From NCBI GenBank assembly GCA_964548275.1, contig CAZJQI010000002.1, positions 1 through 64,000 on the forward strand: a DNA stretch of 64,000 bases. The letters run 5' to 3'. The notes beneath the pieces were generated by a model. It was not told the origin of the DNA. It made no database searches and worked only from the letters and a program-made list of their open reading frames with translations. Made by a program: the position numbers and the translations under genes. The DNA is from JAUVUV01 sp964548275. GTDB lineage: Bacteria; Gemmatimonadota; Glassbacteria; GWA2-58-10. Below, piece after piece: positions 8,603 through 18,100 of the stretch (the first letter of the stretch is position 1; every line of letters begins with the position of its first letter).

Positions 8603-9531
8603 GAGTTCTGTTCTGGGGAAGTCCGGAGTTTGCGGTAGCGCCCCTGGAGGCAGTTTTCAATTCAGGCCACCAGGTGGTGGGAGTGGTCTGCCAGCCGGAC
8701 AGGCCCCGGGGCAGGGGCAGGAAACTCGCCTCGCCGGAAGTCAAGCGCTTTGCCGAGTCGAAAGGCCTGAAAGTCCTGCAGCCGGATGTTCCCAGGGGGG
8801 AGGAGTTCCTGTCGGCGGTAAGCTCACTCGATCCGGAAATCTCCGCAGTTGTGGCCTACGGGCATATCTTGAGACCCGAGGTGCTCGAGATTCCGCGCCT
8901 CGGGTCGATAAATTTGCATGCCTCTCTTCTGCCTGCATACCGGGGCGCAGCGCCGATCCAGCGGGCTATTGCAGCAGGCGAAACCACCACCGGCCTGACT
9001 GTTATCCAGATGGACGAGGGTATGGATACCGGTGCCATTCTCCTCAGGCGTGAGATGGAAATCACCCAGGAGGAGACCGCTGGCGAGCTTGCACGGCGCA
9101 TGAGCGATCTCGGAGGACGGCTCATCGTGGAGGTCCTCGGCCGGATGGAACCAGGCGGAATAGAATCTGTGCCCCAGCCGACAGAGGGGGTAAGCTACGC
9201 TCCCAAGATCGAGCGCGAGGAGGCGCGTATCGACTGGACGCTCCCAGCATGGAAAATCTCCTGCATCATCCGGGCTTTCGACCCGGACCCTGGCGCTTTC
9301 TGCCTTCGCAGCGGTAAAGTTCTCAAGCTTTTCAGGCCCCGGCCGGGTGGGGAACAAGCAGGCGGCAGATCCGGGGAGGTGATTGGCACTGGAAAGGAGC
9401 AGATAGCGATTTGCTGCGGTGACAGGCATACACTACTGGTTGGGGAACTCCAGGCAGAGGGAAAAAGAAGGATGACCGCCGCTGAGTACCTTCGCGGCGC
9501 AACTCTCCAGCCCGGCAAAATCCTGAATTGA
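8599..9531 (+). CDS. fmt: Methionyl-tRNA formyltransferase
   Basis: Fmt formylates initiator Met-tRNA using 10-formyl-tetrahydrofolate. The 310-residue frame starts MRVLFWGSPEF at ATG 8599, overlapping the def stop codon, with GGAGGCGGAG just upstream inside def; an earlier in-frame ATG at 8557 is rejected because of this site and family alignment. Catalytic Asn, His and Asp lie in INLHASLLPAYRGAAP and MDEGMDTG. The C-terminal tRNA-binding domain follows (PKIEREEARIDW onward). It is followed by the thiamine genes with a 26-base gap, so they may share a transcript. Confidence 0.96.
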   Translation: MRVLFWGSPEFAVAPLEAVFNSGHQVVGVVCQPDRPRGRGRKLASPEVKRFAESKGLKVLQPDVPRGEEFLSAVSSLDPEISAVVAYGHILRPEVLEIPRLGSINLHASLLPAYRGAAPIQRAIAAGETTTGLTVIQMDEGMDTGAILLRREMEITQEETAGELARRMSDLGGRLIVEVLGRMEPGGIESVPQPTEGVSYAPKIEREEARIDWTLPAWKISCIIRAFDPDPGAFCLRSGKVLKLFRPRPGGEQAGGRSGEVIGTGKEQIAICCGDRHTLLVGELQAEGKRRMTAAEYLRGATLQPGKILN

Positions 9532-9557
9532 TTGCGGAAAAACCGGCAGCAAATTAG

Positions 9558-10226
9558 ATGATGAACAAGCATGTTGATTTGCAAAAATTTAGAATTCATG
9601 CGGTTACAGATACGGCCCTTCTCGAAAGTCCTGATTTTCTCGACAAAGCGCGGGTGCTCAGCGCAACCGGCCTGGCCGCGATAAACCTCCGGGCGCATGG
9701 CCTGGAGGGTCGGCGGGTATACGAGATTGCAAAAGCCTTGCGCGAAATTACTGCTCAAGAAGGCGTGCCTCTGGTTGTCAACGACCGGCTGGATGTGGCC
9801 CTGGCCGTGGCAGCCGACACAGTCCACCTGGGCCGCCGTTCGATTCCGCTCCAAGCGGCCGCGGCGTTTTGCCGGGCGAGAAAAATTCCTTTCGGCTATT
9901 CCTGCCACAGCCTGGAGGAGGCCAGAGAGGCGCAAAAACTGGGCGCAGCATACGGTTATCTCGGCACGATCTTTCCCACGGCGAGCAAGCCCGGGGTTGC
10001 GCCCGCAGAGCTGACATTGCTGGAACGCGTATGCCCGAAGGTTGAGCTTCCCATTTTTGCTATCGGTGGAATAAATCCCGCCAACGCCGCCGATGTCGCC
10101 AGGGCGGGAGCTTACGGAGCGGCCACGATTTCGGCTGTCTGGAACGCCAAGAATATCGGAATGGCTCTCGAGCGGATGAACGCCTGTTTCGAAACCTTCT
10201 CCTCCGGCAGCTCCCCTGGAGATTGA
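9558..10226 (+). CDS. ThiE/TenI family protein (thiazole tautomerase or thiamine-phosphate synthase)
   Basis: A 222-residue TIM-barrel protein of the ThiE/TenI superfamily: IHAVTD, VVNDRLDVALAVAADTVHLG, GYSCHSLEEA, GTIFPTASKPG, FAIGGINPANA. Compared with known ThiE enzymes, the lysine after LR (here LRAH) and the metal-binding Asp after VHLG (here RRS) are missing, while HAVTD and the His of SCHSLEEA resemble TenI, the thiazole tautomerase. Next to thiS and thiG, a role in maturing the thiazole phosphate is the better guess. Automatic annotation would likely say thiamine-phosphate synthase. No TPP riboswitch fits in the 26-base gap upstream. The start may be either of two consecutive ATG codons. 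Confidence 0.85.
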   Translation: MMNKHVDLQKFRIHAVTDTALLESPDFLDKARVLSATGLAAINLRAHGLEGRRVYEIAKALREITAQEGVPLVVNDRLDVALAVAADTVHLGRRSIPLQAAAAFCRARKIPFGYSCHSLEEAREAQKLGAAYGYLGTIFPTASKPGVAPAELTLLERVCPKVELPIFAIGGINPANAADVARAGAYGAATISAVWNAKNIGMALERMNACFETFSSGSSPGD

Positions 10227-10272
10227 CTCTAACTCCGGCTGAATTCGAGACTTTTGTTCTAAGGGAAGATGA

Positions 10273-10482
10273 ATGATCGGTATTACGGTTAATGGCGAGA
10301 AAAGGCAGGTTCAAAAGGAGGCCGCGGTCTCCGATCTGCTGGCCGGACTGAGGATCGTCGCTGGCAGAAGGGTGGCGGTAGAGCGCAACCGCGAGATAGT
10401 TAAACGCGAAACCTGGGATTCCACAATAATCCATGAAAACGATGTTTTCGAGATTATCGAGTTCGTGGGCGGAGGGTGCTGA
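10273..10482 (+). CDS. thiS: Sulfur carrier protein ThiS
   Basis: A 69-residue ubiquitin-like sulfur carrier, with ITVNGEKRQV at the start and the ThiS-type core AVERNREIVKR...VFEIIEFVGGG. In ThiS the C-terminal Gly-Gly is adenylated and converted to a thiocarboxylate that feeds sulfur to ThiG. Here the frame reads GGGC-stop, leaving one Cys after the glycines, so either the Cys is removed first or the chemistry differs (see findings). The ATG follows AAGGGAAG at proper spacing. It sits between the ThiE/TenI-like gene and thiG. Confidence 0.92.
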   Translation: MIGITVNGEKRQVQKEAAVSDLLAGLRIVAGRRVAVERNREIVKRETWDSTIIHENDVFEIIEFVGGGC

Positions 10483-10608
10483 AAGTTCCTCCGCTCCTGC
10501 TTGCAAATAAGGTTGATTTTAATTATTTCAAGGGAAGAGGTTTTGCAGTTTCGCCGGAGAGGCTGCAAGCGATTAAATCGAGTTTCAATTCAGCAAGGAA
10601 AGATCTCA

Positions 10609-11388
10609 ATGGTAAAGGATAGCAATCTAATGATTGCGGGGCGCGAATTCCGCAGCCGGCTGATGATCGGAACCGGCAAATATAAGGATAACCAGACCAT
10701 GGTGGCAGCGCACGAGGCCTCAGGCGCTGAGATTGTCACCGTGGCCGTACGCAGGGTGGACCTGAGCAGGAGCACCGGGGATGCGATGCTCAATTTTATC
10801 GACCCTGAAAAATATTTCATCCTGCCCAATACCGCCGGCTGTTATACTGTGGATGATGCAGTGCGCACGGCTCGCCTGGCGCGCGAGGCCGGCTTGAGCG
10901 AGTGGATCAAGCTCGAGGTGATCGGTGATGAAAAAACCCTTCTGCCGGATACGGGTGGCCTGATCGAAGCCACTAAAATTTTGGTATCCGAGGGTTTCAA
11001 GGCTCTGCCCTATACAAACGAAGACATGGTTGTGGCGCGCAAGCTCGAAGACGCCGGTGCTGTGGCGGTGATGCCGCTGGCTTCCCCTATCGGCAGTGGA
11101 ATGGGAGTTCTCAACCCGGTGAACATCCGTTTTATCAAGGAGGCGGTAAGCGTGCCGGTGATCGTGGATGCCGGGGTGGGCACTGCCTCGGATGCGGCGA
11201 TAGTGATGGAACTGGGTGTAGACGGGCTGCTGATGAACACCGGAATCGCCGAGGCTGATGACTCGGTTGCCATGGCCAGGGCAATGCGCCTTGCCACCGA
11301 GGCCGGGCGGCTGGCCTACCTCGCAGGCAGGATGCCGAAAAAAGAGTACGCGCAACCCTCCAGCCCCACCACGGGCATGATCAAATAG
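10609..11388 (+). CDS. thiG: Thiazole synthase ThiG
   Basis: ThiG condenses deoxyxylulose 5-phosphate, dehydroglycine and ThiS-bound sulfur into the thiamine thiazole. The 259-residue protein has LMIGTGKYKDN, VAVRRVDL, the Schiff-base lysine region WIKLEVIGD, and the phosphate-binding VIVDAGVGTASDAA plus GLLMNTGIAEA. The start chosen is ATG 10609, preceded by AAGGAAAG; the same frame stays open upstream to 10501 but that part is not ThiG-like. thiH/thiO, needed to supply dehydroglycine, is not in this window. Confidence 0.95.
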   Translation: MVKDSNLMIAGREFRSRLMIGTGKYKDNQTMVAAHEASGAEIVTVAVRRVDLSRSTGDAMLNFIDPEKYFILPNTAGCYTVDDAVRTARLAREAGLSEWIKLEVIGDEKTLLPDTGGLIEATKILVSEGFKALPYTNEDMVVARKLEDAGAVAVMPLASPIGSGMGVLNPVNIRFIKEAVSVPVIVDAGVGTASDAAIVMELGVDGLLMNTGIAEADDSVAMARAMRLATEAGRLAYLAGRMPKKEYAQPSSPTTGMIK

Positions 11389-11434
11389 CTCCTTTGCAAA
11401 GGCTCTATCCCAGCTAATCAAGGTGGCCGCTCGG

Positions 11435-12844
11435 CTATCTTTCCAGCTCGGTCACCTTGATATCAGCCCGCCGTTCCCGGGCAAAGCGGTCTCTCATGTT
11501 GCCCAGCCACTGCTCCGGAAATTTCTCGTTCAGATCGATATCCGCATAAACCAGTTGCGGCTTTTCTTTGGCCTGGACAATAATGTCACCCCAGTGTCCG
11601 TAAATCGCTGTGGGCAGGTCCGAGTAAGATGAGGTCACCAGATAAGTCTGGTTCTCTATTGCCCGGGCCTTGGCCAGGATCGGGTTGCCGCCCCAAACTG
11701 GGCAGAAAATGATCTGGGCTCCCTGCACGGCCAGTGCGCGCGCAGGGTCTATGTACTGAATGTCCCAGCAGATCATCATTCCAATCCGGCAGAAATCCGT
11801 GTCGAAAACCGGGAAAGAGTTCCCCGGTGTGCAGCCCGCCTCGACCTCCTCCCGCGGAAGGTAAACCTTGCGGTACTTGCCTGCCACCCTGCCCTCGCGG
11901 TCGATCAGCACCGCAGTGTTGTAAACCGCATGCCCCTGGCGTTCTCCAAGTGCAGCGATAATGTACATCTTGTACTTTCGTGCCAGTTCGCCGAGTTTTT
12001 CCGTGGTCGGTCCGGGTATCGGTTCGGCGACATCCGGGTAGCCGGCATTCCGCACTCCGGCCAGGTTGATCCCCTCGCCCAGGCAGACTATGTCGCAGCC
12101 TTTCTGGCCGGCCTCCTCGACCAAAGGCAGGTAAGAGGCCACGCTTTTTTCAGGGCTGTCATATTTACGGTCAGGCTTAAAATTCACTGTTGCCACCCGC
12201 ACCATTCTTTTCCCCGGATCGGGCACCTCGGCCAGTCCGATCTTATCCCACCAAACCGTTCCCTGGCCGCAGTAGCTCAGGTAGAGTTCGATACACACGC
12301 TTGATGCGCCTTCCGGCGCCATGAAAACGCCCTCGTTTTTCTCCCAGCCTGCCGAACCTTGCGCTTCCGGCACGTATTCAGGCTGGTGCACACGCTTGCC
12401 CTCTGCGTCCAGCCAGTCCAGGCGCGACAGCACCTGCTGCCTCGGGTAGGGTACGCTCAGGGCCTGGTACCAGGCTTCGAACCGGTAGAAGCTGCCGGGC
12501 TTGATCCCGGAAACCACCTTGCGCCAGCAGCCATGTGCAGAGTTGTTGGAGGCACCGCTAATCCCCAGGCAGCCGGGTTTTCCCAGGTTCGGCAGCCCGG
12601 AGGTAAAAAATTGCGGCCTGGTTTCGTCCCGCTGGCTCCAAGTGGTCCAGCCTGGCACGCTTGATGGATCTTTAGTTAAAGGGAAAGATTCGGCCTGCAA
12701 AATTACTTTGCCACCCGTACCGGAGGATCCAGCCGGGCAAGGCTGCCACAGGCCCTGAAGGGAAAGAGTGAAAACGACTAGGAGAGCACTTGCAAAAAGA
12801 ATCCTATAACTGGATCTGCTCCTGCGTTGACCGGCTTGCCGCAT
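11435..12844 (-). CDS. Exported carbon-nitrogen hydrolase with N-terminal jelly-roll-like domain
   Basis: A 469-residue protein. Residues about 14-35 form a hydrophobic signal or anchor (ILFASALLVVFTLSLQG). Residues about 48-210 look like a carbohydrate-binding-type beta-sandwich (VILQAESFPL, YRFEAWYQAL, YLSYCGQGTVWWDKIGL). The C-terminal half is a nitrilase-superfamily amidohydrolase with all three catalytic positions: Glu in CLGEGINLAG, Lys in KYRKVYLPREE, Cys in MMICWDIQY. It presumably cleaves an amide or nitrile outside the cytoplasm; the substrate is unknown. AGGAG precedes its ATG. It converges on thiG. Confidence 0.85.
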   Translation of the reverse strand: MRQAGQRRSRSSYRILFASALLVVFTLSLQGLWQPCPAGSSGTGGKVILQAESFPLTKDPSSVPGWTTWSQRDETRPQFFTSGLPNLGKPGCLGISGASNNSAHGCWRKVVSGIKPGSFYRFEAWYQALSVPYPRQQVLSRLDWLDAEGKRVHQPEYVPEAQGSAGWEKNEGVFMAPEGASSVCIELYLSYCGQGTVWWDKIGLAEVPDPGKRMVRVATVNFKPDRKYDSPEKSVASYLPLVEEAGQKGCDIVCLGEGINLAGVRNAGYPDVAEPIPGPTTEKLGELARKYKMYIIAALGERQGHAVYNTAVLIDREGRVAGKYRKVYLPREEVEAGCTPGNSFPVFDTDFCRIGMMICWDIQYIDPARALAVQGAQIIFCPVWGGNPILAKARAIENQTYLVTSSYSDLPTAIYGHWGDIIVQAKEKPQLVYADIDLNEKFPEQWLGNMRDRFARERRADIKVTELER

Positions 12845-13230
12845 TTTTTGACTCCTGTCTTGAATTTATTTGACTGCAACGATTTGCCGGCTTAAGTATA
12901 ACCGCGGCAATGGCAACGGTCAAGCTGTGGCCAACGGCAATAATTGCCTATTGATTTTTCTCAGGCTGGTAAATAAGTTCAAGAAAAACCTAGAAACTTG
13001 ATATACCGGGTTGATAGTTTTTTAAAAGCCGATCATTAAAGGAGAACATTTCGCAGCGGTCGGTTTTAAAAGATAATAATTTATCTCTTTAAAGCTGGAA
13101 CGAAGAGGTTTTAACAGAAATCACATCTTGAGGGAGAGCTTGATTAGGTGTATCTCTCCGGTCGCAATTTCAAACGACCACTGGTTCGTTTAAAGCCTTG
13201 CTATCAGGCTACCTTACAGGAAATGAGGCG
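12845..13230. other. Intergenic region with short hairpins
   Basis: About 385 bases without a gene between the exported nitrilase (leftward) and a small rightward ORF, so it should hold divergent promoters. I see small inverted repeats, GGAGAG...CTCTCC around 13134-13162 and AAACGA...TCGTTT around 13171-13192, but no recognisable riboswitch or clear promoter boxes. Confidence 0.4.
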
Positions 13231-13422
13231 ATGACACAAGAAGGAAAACAGGTGGTCAGGAAACTAGTGGAAGGGCAGTTGGAATGTTTGCGGGAGGAAT
13301 TCCGCAAGGTCCCTGAAGAGGAACTTTTCAGGATGTACCTCCATTACATGGTGGAAAACCGGCCGGAGATTTTCAGCCGGATTGTGGAAACAGCGATTGC
13401 CAGATGCCGCAGAGCTCAATAA
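13231..13422 (+). CDS. Small hypothetical helical protein
   Basis: A 63-residue charged protein, predicted to be mostly helical (VRKLVEGQLECLREEF, EEELFRMYLHYMVENRPEIF), with no signal peptide or membrane segment. ATG 13231 follows a GAGG stretch; the frame extends upstream to a TTG at 13198 but the ATG is better placed. I do not recognise a family. It stands alone, about 250 bases before the HD-GYP gene. Confidence 0.5.
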   Translation: MTQEGKQVVRKLVEGQLECLREEFRKVPEEELFRMYLHYMVENRPEIFSRIVETAIARCRRAQ

Positions 13423-13670
13423 TTCAATCGTGATCGAGCACTGAAGCAACTTTCTGATTTCCTTTGCCGCTTGATAAATTCAGGACCAGCAATGTCGATG
13501 GAAGATAAATTTCCCCTAGGAGATGGATAAACTTTTCGTAGTGCAATTTAATATCAGAGCATAAGACTCCAGATGATATTGAGTCAAATCTAGACCTCAT
13601 GAGATTGGTGTAATCGATTTTTCAGTTACTTTCGGCTGCTGTTAAATAAGCAGTGAACAGGTTCTGAACA

Positions 13671-14936
13671 ATGGCTGAACAGTATTTCCCTGTACTGCTT
13701 AAAAGGATAGTGATCGATACGGTACCGAATTTCGACCTCTTTCTCAAACAGAAAGACCGGTACGTCCTATATCGCAAAGCCAATATCAAGTTTGAAAAAA
13801 CCGTTCTCAACAATTTGATAGAAAACCGGATCGAGTCCCTGTTCGTTTCGAAACGGGATCTCAAGCTATACGAGGAATACCGGCGGCAGATAGTAGGAGA
13901 GCATGAAAAGGTTGCCAAGGAAAAAGGGTTCGCCGGGATTTTTGTCGACCCGGAAGAGGTTGAGCGCTACCATGAGATTCTGGACAATTTTCACGTTATA
14001 GACCGTTCCCTTTTCGAGCCAGAGATGGAGTTATCCTTTGCGGTATATTACCATGAGAAAAATGATATTCAACTCGCAGAGGATTTCGAGGAAAACCCTG
14101 AAGGGCCGTGGCAACTAACGCTGAAGTCTTTCGCCATAGACAAGGAACTGATGATCAAAAACGAGGATCTCCCGGCCTACCGCTCTTTTGTCCAGGAACT
14201 GTTGACTGCAGCCGGGGCTGGGCCTGTCGAGCGGCAGGCGCGCGCCCTGCGTGAAATGAGCAAGATAGTGGTGAAAGACGTACTTAACGATCCGCGCAGC
14301 GGGGAGAATATCAACCGGGCAAACCAGACAGTGGATTCCATGGTCGAATTTATCCTCGATAACGAGACCTCGTTCTATTCCCTGATGAAAATAACAGGCC
14401 ACGACTATTACACCTACGTGCATTCGATGAACGTTTGCACTTTTTGCGTGGCCCTGGGCCAGAAAATCGGCTTGAGGAAGAGCCCGGATCTTGAAATGCT
14501 CGGCCTGGGCGCGATGCTTCATGATGTCGGCAAGAGCCTGGTCGACCCGAGACTGATTAACAAACCCGGCAGGCTCACCAGGGAAGAGTTCGCCAAGATA
14601 AAAGACCACGTGCTGCTCGGCGTAAATATCCTCAAAGAGAACCACGACCTTCCGGATAAGACTCTTGAACTCGTGGCCCAGCACCATGAAAAAATGACCG
14701 GTATCGGCTACCCTTATGGCCTCAAGAGCGGCCAGATCGATCTGTTCGGCCGTATCTCCTCGATAGTGGATATTTACGATGCACTCACCACCGAACGTTC
14801 ATACAAAAAGGCTTTGACTCCTTTTGAAGCCTTGAGTTTTCTCTCCAAGACCCAGAAAGATTACGACCAGAATCTTTTGACGCAATTTATTCTGATGCTC
14901 GGCAAGCAGATCGAGAGAGGGGCTTCAAGTGCGTGA
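13671..14936 (+). CDS. HD-GYP domain cyclic-di-GMP phosphodiesterase
   Basis: A 421-residue cytoplasmic protein. The N-terminal 200 residues are a poorly defined sensory region (FPVLLKRIVIDTVPNFDLFL, then a charged linker). An HD-GYP domain fills residues about 215-410: YTYVHSMNVCTFC, the metal-binding HDVGKSLVDPRLINKPG, IKDHVLLG, HHEKMTGIGYPYGL and DIYDALTTERSYKKA. The usual HHExxDGxGYP block has Thr in place of Asp, so activity is likely but not certain. HD-GYP enzymes hydrolyse cyclic-di-GMP. A strong terminator follows at 14979. Confidence 0.9.
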   Translation: MAEQYFPVLLKRIVIDTVPNFDLFLKQKDRYVLYRKANIKFEKTVLNNLIENRIESLFVSKRDLKLYEEYRRQIVGEHEKVAKEKGFAGIFVDPEEVERYHEILDNFHVIDRSLFEPEMELSFAVYYHEKNDIQLAEDFEENPEGPWQLTLKSFAIDKELMIKNEDLPAYRSFVQELLTAAGAGPVERQARALREMSKIVVKDVLNDPRSGENINRANQTVDSMVEFILDNETSFYSLMKITGHDYYTYVHSMNVCTFCVALGQKIGLRKSPDLEMLGLGAMLHDVGKSLVDPRLINKPGRLTREEFAKIKDHVLLGVNILKENHDLPDKTLELVAQHHEKMTGIGYPYGLKSGQIDLFGRISSIVDIYDALTTERSYKKALTPFEALSFLSKTQKDYDQNLLTQFILMLGKQIERGASSA

Positions 14937-14978
14937 GGTCGAATTCGGGTATGGCCGTTACGGAAATTGAAGCTGATT

Positions 14979-15012
14979 AACCGGGTGTATTAACTTTACT
15001 CCCGGTTTTTTG
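14979..15012 (+). terminator. Rho-independent terminator after the HD-GYP gene
   Basis: AACCGGG (14979-14985) pairs with CCCGGTT (15001-15007), with an inner GTA/TAC pairing, followed by a T run. It lies about 45 bases after the HD-GYP stop codon. Confidence 0.8.
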
Positions 15013-15096
15013 TTCCCACTTGTTACAGCAAATACCATTTTTACCGGACACTATTGATATTTCATATAGAGTTGTAACTCTCTCTGCATGCAAACG

Positions 15097-15141
15097 TAAA
15101 AGGGATGGCTGCCGCTTCCTGCGGCACCCATCCCTTTTTTG
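15097..15141 (-). terminator. Terminator after the giant dockerin gene (bidirectional)
   Basis: AAAAGGGATGG (15098-15108) pairs with its complement around 15128-15138, with an inner GCCGC/GCGGC stem. Read leftward it ends in a T run and follows the giant gene by about 30 bases; it could also work in the + direction. Confidence 0.85.
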
Positions 15142-15167
15142 TTTATACTCCTGGAATGCAGAAAACT

Positions 15168-18100
15168 CTACTGGGCGAGTTGCTTGAGCAGCTCCAGCAG
15201 GTCGAAAATATCCACCTTGCCGTCCTGGTTCGTATCCGCGCCGCCTGTTGCCTGCTGTGTTCCTCCCAGGACCTTGAGCAGGCCGAGCAGGTCGAAAATA
15301 TTCACCTGGCCGTCATTGTCCACATCACCCGGCATCAGCGACTCAACGCCGTCAAGCAGAATGGAGAAACGGTAGGCGCTTTGCGGCGCTCCCGCAGGGT
15401 CGGTAACCGTGTGAAGCGAATCTCCGGCCTCGATGTAGTAAAAGATGGTGTTTCCTTCCCTCTGGCCGGGAATCGATCCATTGAAACAGTTGATCATCAC
15501 CGTGTCCGGTGTCATCGCAACAGACTGGAAGCTCTGGCCTTCAATCGCGTAGTAGAGTTTCGCCGAGCGAACGAGCACGTTATCCACGATGGTTGTGGAA
15601 ATAATGTAGGGCCCGATCTCATCGGTCGTGTTGACAAGCTGCGAGGTGCCTGCAATTATCGGCTCGGCTAGATCGAGGATCACGCCGAGGGTGAAATCGG
15701 TGTAGAGGGCGAGATCGACTTCGGCTGTGGCTGTGTTTTCCATGGTGTCGAGTTGCGTGGCCAGTTGGATGAATTCGCCCTGCAGGCTGAATCCGAAAAC
15801 CGAGATAGCCGCTTCGGTAAACTCGGGTATATCCCTGGCCGGGATGTCTCTATCTTCGTATTTGAAGGTAAGGTCGAATTTCAGTCCATCCAGGTTATTT
15901 ATCAGGCTGCTGGAAAGATCGACCCCCCAGCCGCGGCGAATACTGTAGAAATCCCCAAGGTTTCCATCGTCGCCTGCAAGAAACGGCAGCACGACAACCT
16001 TGTCTTTCGACTTGGCCAGGTAGCTGTATTTGGCGGCAAGCTGCGGCCCGCTCTGCTGTGTGGTGTCCAATGTGCCGGAGATTTCGCTTCCGGTCACATC
16101 GCCGCTCACCGGGTCGCTGCCCTGGTTCGTCATGTTTACCGTAAGCCCGGTGCCGGGGAAGTTGTGGTTGAAAGGATAGTCTCCCTGGCTAATCAGCGGC
16201 ACATTGACCTCGCTTGAGCGCAGGATCTTGAACGCAATAGCTCTCCTGTCTGTGCCTCCCCTGCCGTCGTCGGCTGTAATGATAAATACGGCCGAGGGGA
16301 TCTGAAGAGTAGAGTCCAGAAGGTTGGTATTGAACACGAACACGCTGTTGTTGCGGATATCCGCTGACTCGATGTACGGGGTTTCAGTCGAGTCGATAGC
16401 AATTGTCACCTGGTCGCCGTCCGGGTCCGTGGTGGTGATCTCGAAGCTGATAATCTCGCCTTCGACCACCTCCTGGTCCGCGATCTCGAAAATCAACGGC
16501 GGCCTGTTCTTGTCGAATATCACGATAACAATGTCCTGCTGCGCTGTTTGAGTGCCGTCACTGGCAATAAAGGTAATCGAGTAAGTGCCGGCCTGATCGA
16601 AGTCGGGTGCCCAGAAGAACTTTCCGCTTGCAGGCTCAAGACTCGCACCATCGGGCAGGGTGCTTGAGATAACCTCCATTTTCTCGCCGGCTGCGTCGCG
16701 GACATCCACAGTAAACTCCAGCGTATCTCCCTCCTGGACAGACCAGGCTTTCGACACGGAGATAACAGGCGGCAGAGGGACATCGAGTACCTGGATCGTC
16801 ACCGGCTTTTCATCCGTGAGTTCACCGTCACTGGCAACGAATTTCAGGTAATACATGCCTGCCTGGGCGTATGACGGCTGAAAGGAAAAGGTATTGTTGT
16901 CGTTGTCGAATGTGGCGTTTGCCGGAACGGGATTGACAAACATGGTTACGGGATCGTTTTCCGGATCAGAGACCGAAATCGAGAGGCTTAACGTGTCGCC
17001 CTCGCTGATAGTCAGGTCTCCAATCTCACCCAGCACAGGAGGCAGGTTCTGCGTGCCTACCGTGATATACACGGTCCTGCGGTCGCTTGCCCCGGAGGCG
17101 TCGGTAACAGCAAAAGTCGCCTCGTAGGATCCCTCGATTGACGGGGTCCAACTGAATGCGGGCGGCTCAGAGGTGGCGTTGAATGTAGCGCCCTGAGGTA
17201 TTTCAATCGCCTCGAGCGTAAGCACGTCCCCGGGATCCGGGTCCAGGGCCTGGACATTGAAAGTGACACTCTGGCCCACGTTAACGCTCACGTTTTTCAG
17301 GTCTACCAGCTTGGGCGGACGGTTATTATCAGTTACAGTAACCGTGGTGGACACGCTGTAAGTGTTTCCATCATCCTCGGTAACACTGAAAGTCAGATTA
17401 TAAGTACCTGCCTGGTCGTAATCCGGCAGAAAGCGGAAATTGCCGGTTACCACATCGAACAGGGAATTGTCCGGCAGGGCCGAGGGTTGATCGAATACCA
17501 CCTGCCTGCCGTCCGGGTAACTGCCTAAAACCCGGAAGCGCAGAAGTTTGCCTTCGGTTACGGTCTGGTTCTCGAGAGGATCGAGAGTGGGTATCTGGGG
17601 TACCTTGTTTACCGTGATTACTACATCCTGTTCAGTGCGGAAGCTGCCGTCACCCACTCCGACAATCAGCCGGTAATTGCCCTCCTGCTTGAAATCGGGT
17701 GTCCAGTTGAAAGTCAGGGTTTCACTGTCAAATTTGGCCCCGCGCGGCAGGTGCCTGGCATAAAATTTCAACGGGCTGTCAGTTGTTGTCTCGCCGGTGA
17801 CTGTAAACTCTACCGGTTCGCCCTGGTTGACACCCAGCGAGTCCTCCGGGGCAACAACCAGACTCGGCGGGAGGGCCCCGGGACCGACAACGATATTAAC
17901 CGCTATGTGGTCTCTGGCTCCCTTGCTGTCAGTTACCACGAAAGCGGCTTTGAACGGCCCGACCTGCTCTGTAGCCGGAGTCCAGTTGAACTGCCCGGTG
18001 GCGGCGTCGAAAGAGGCGCCCTGGGGAATGACTTGCACACCGGAGACTTCCAGCACACTGAATGTGAGCACATCGCCCGGGTCAGGATCGACCGCTTCCA

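Noticed and set aside
9532..9557. TPP riboswitch before the thiamine genes
   Set aside because: Only 26 bases separate fmt from the ThiE/TenI-like gene, too short for a THI element, and none is seen before thiS or thiG.
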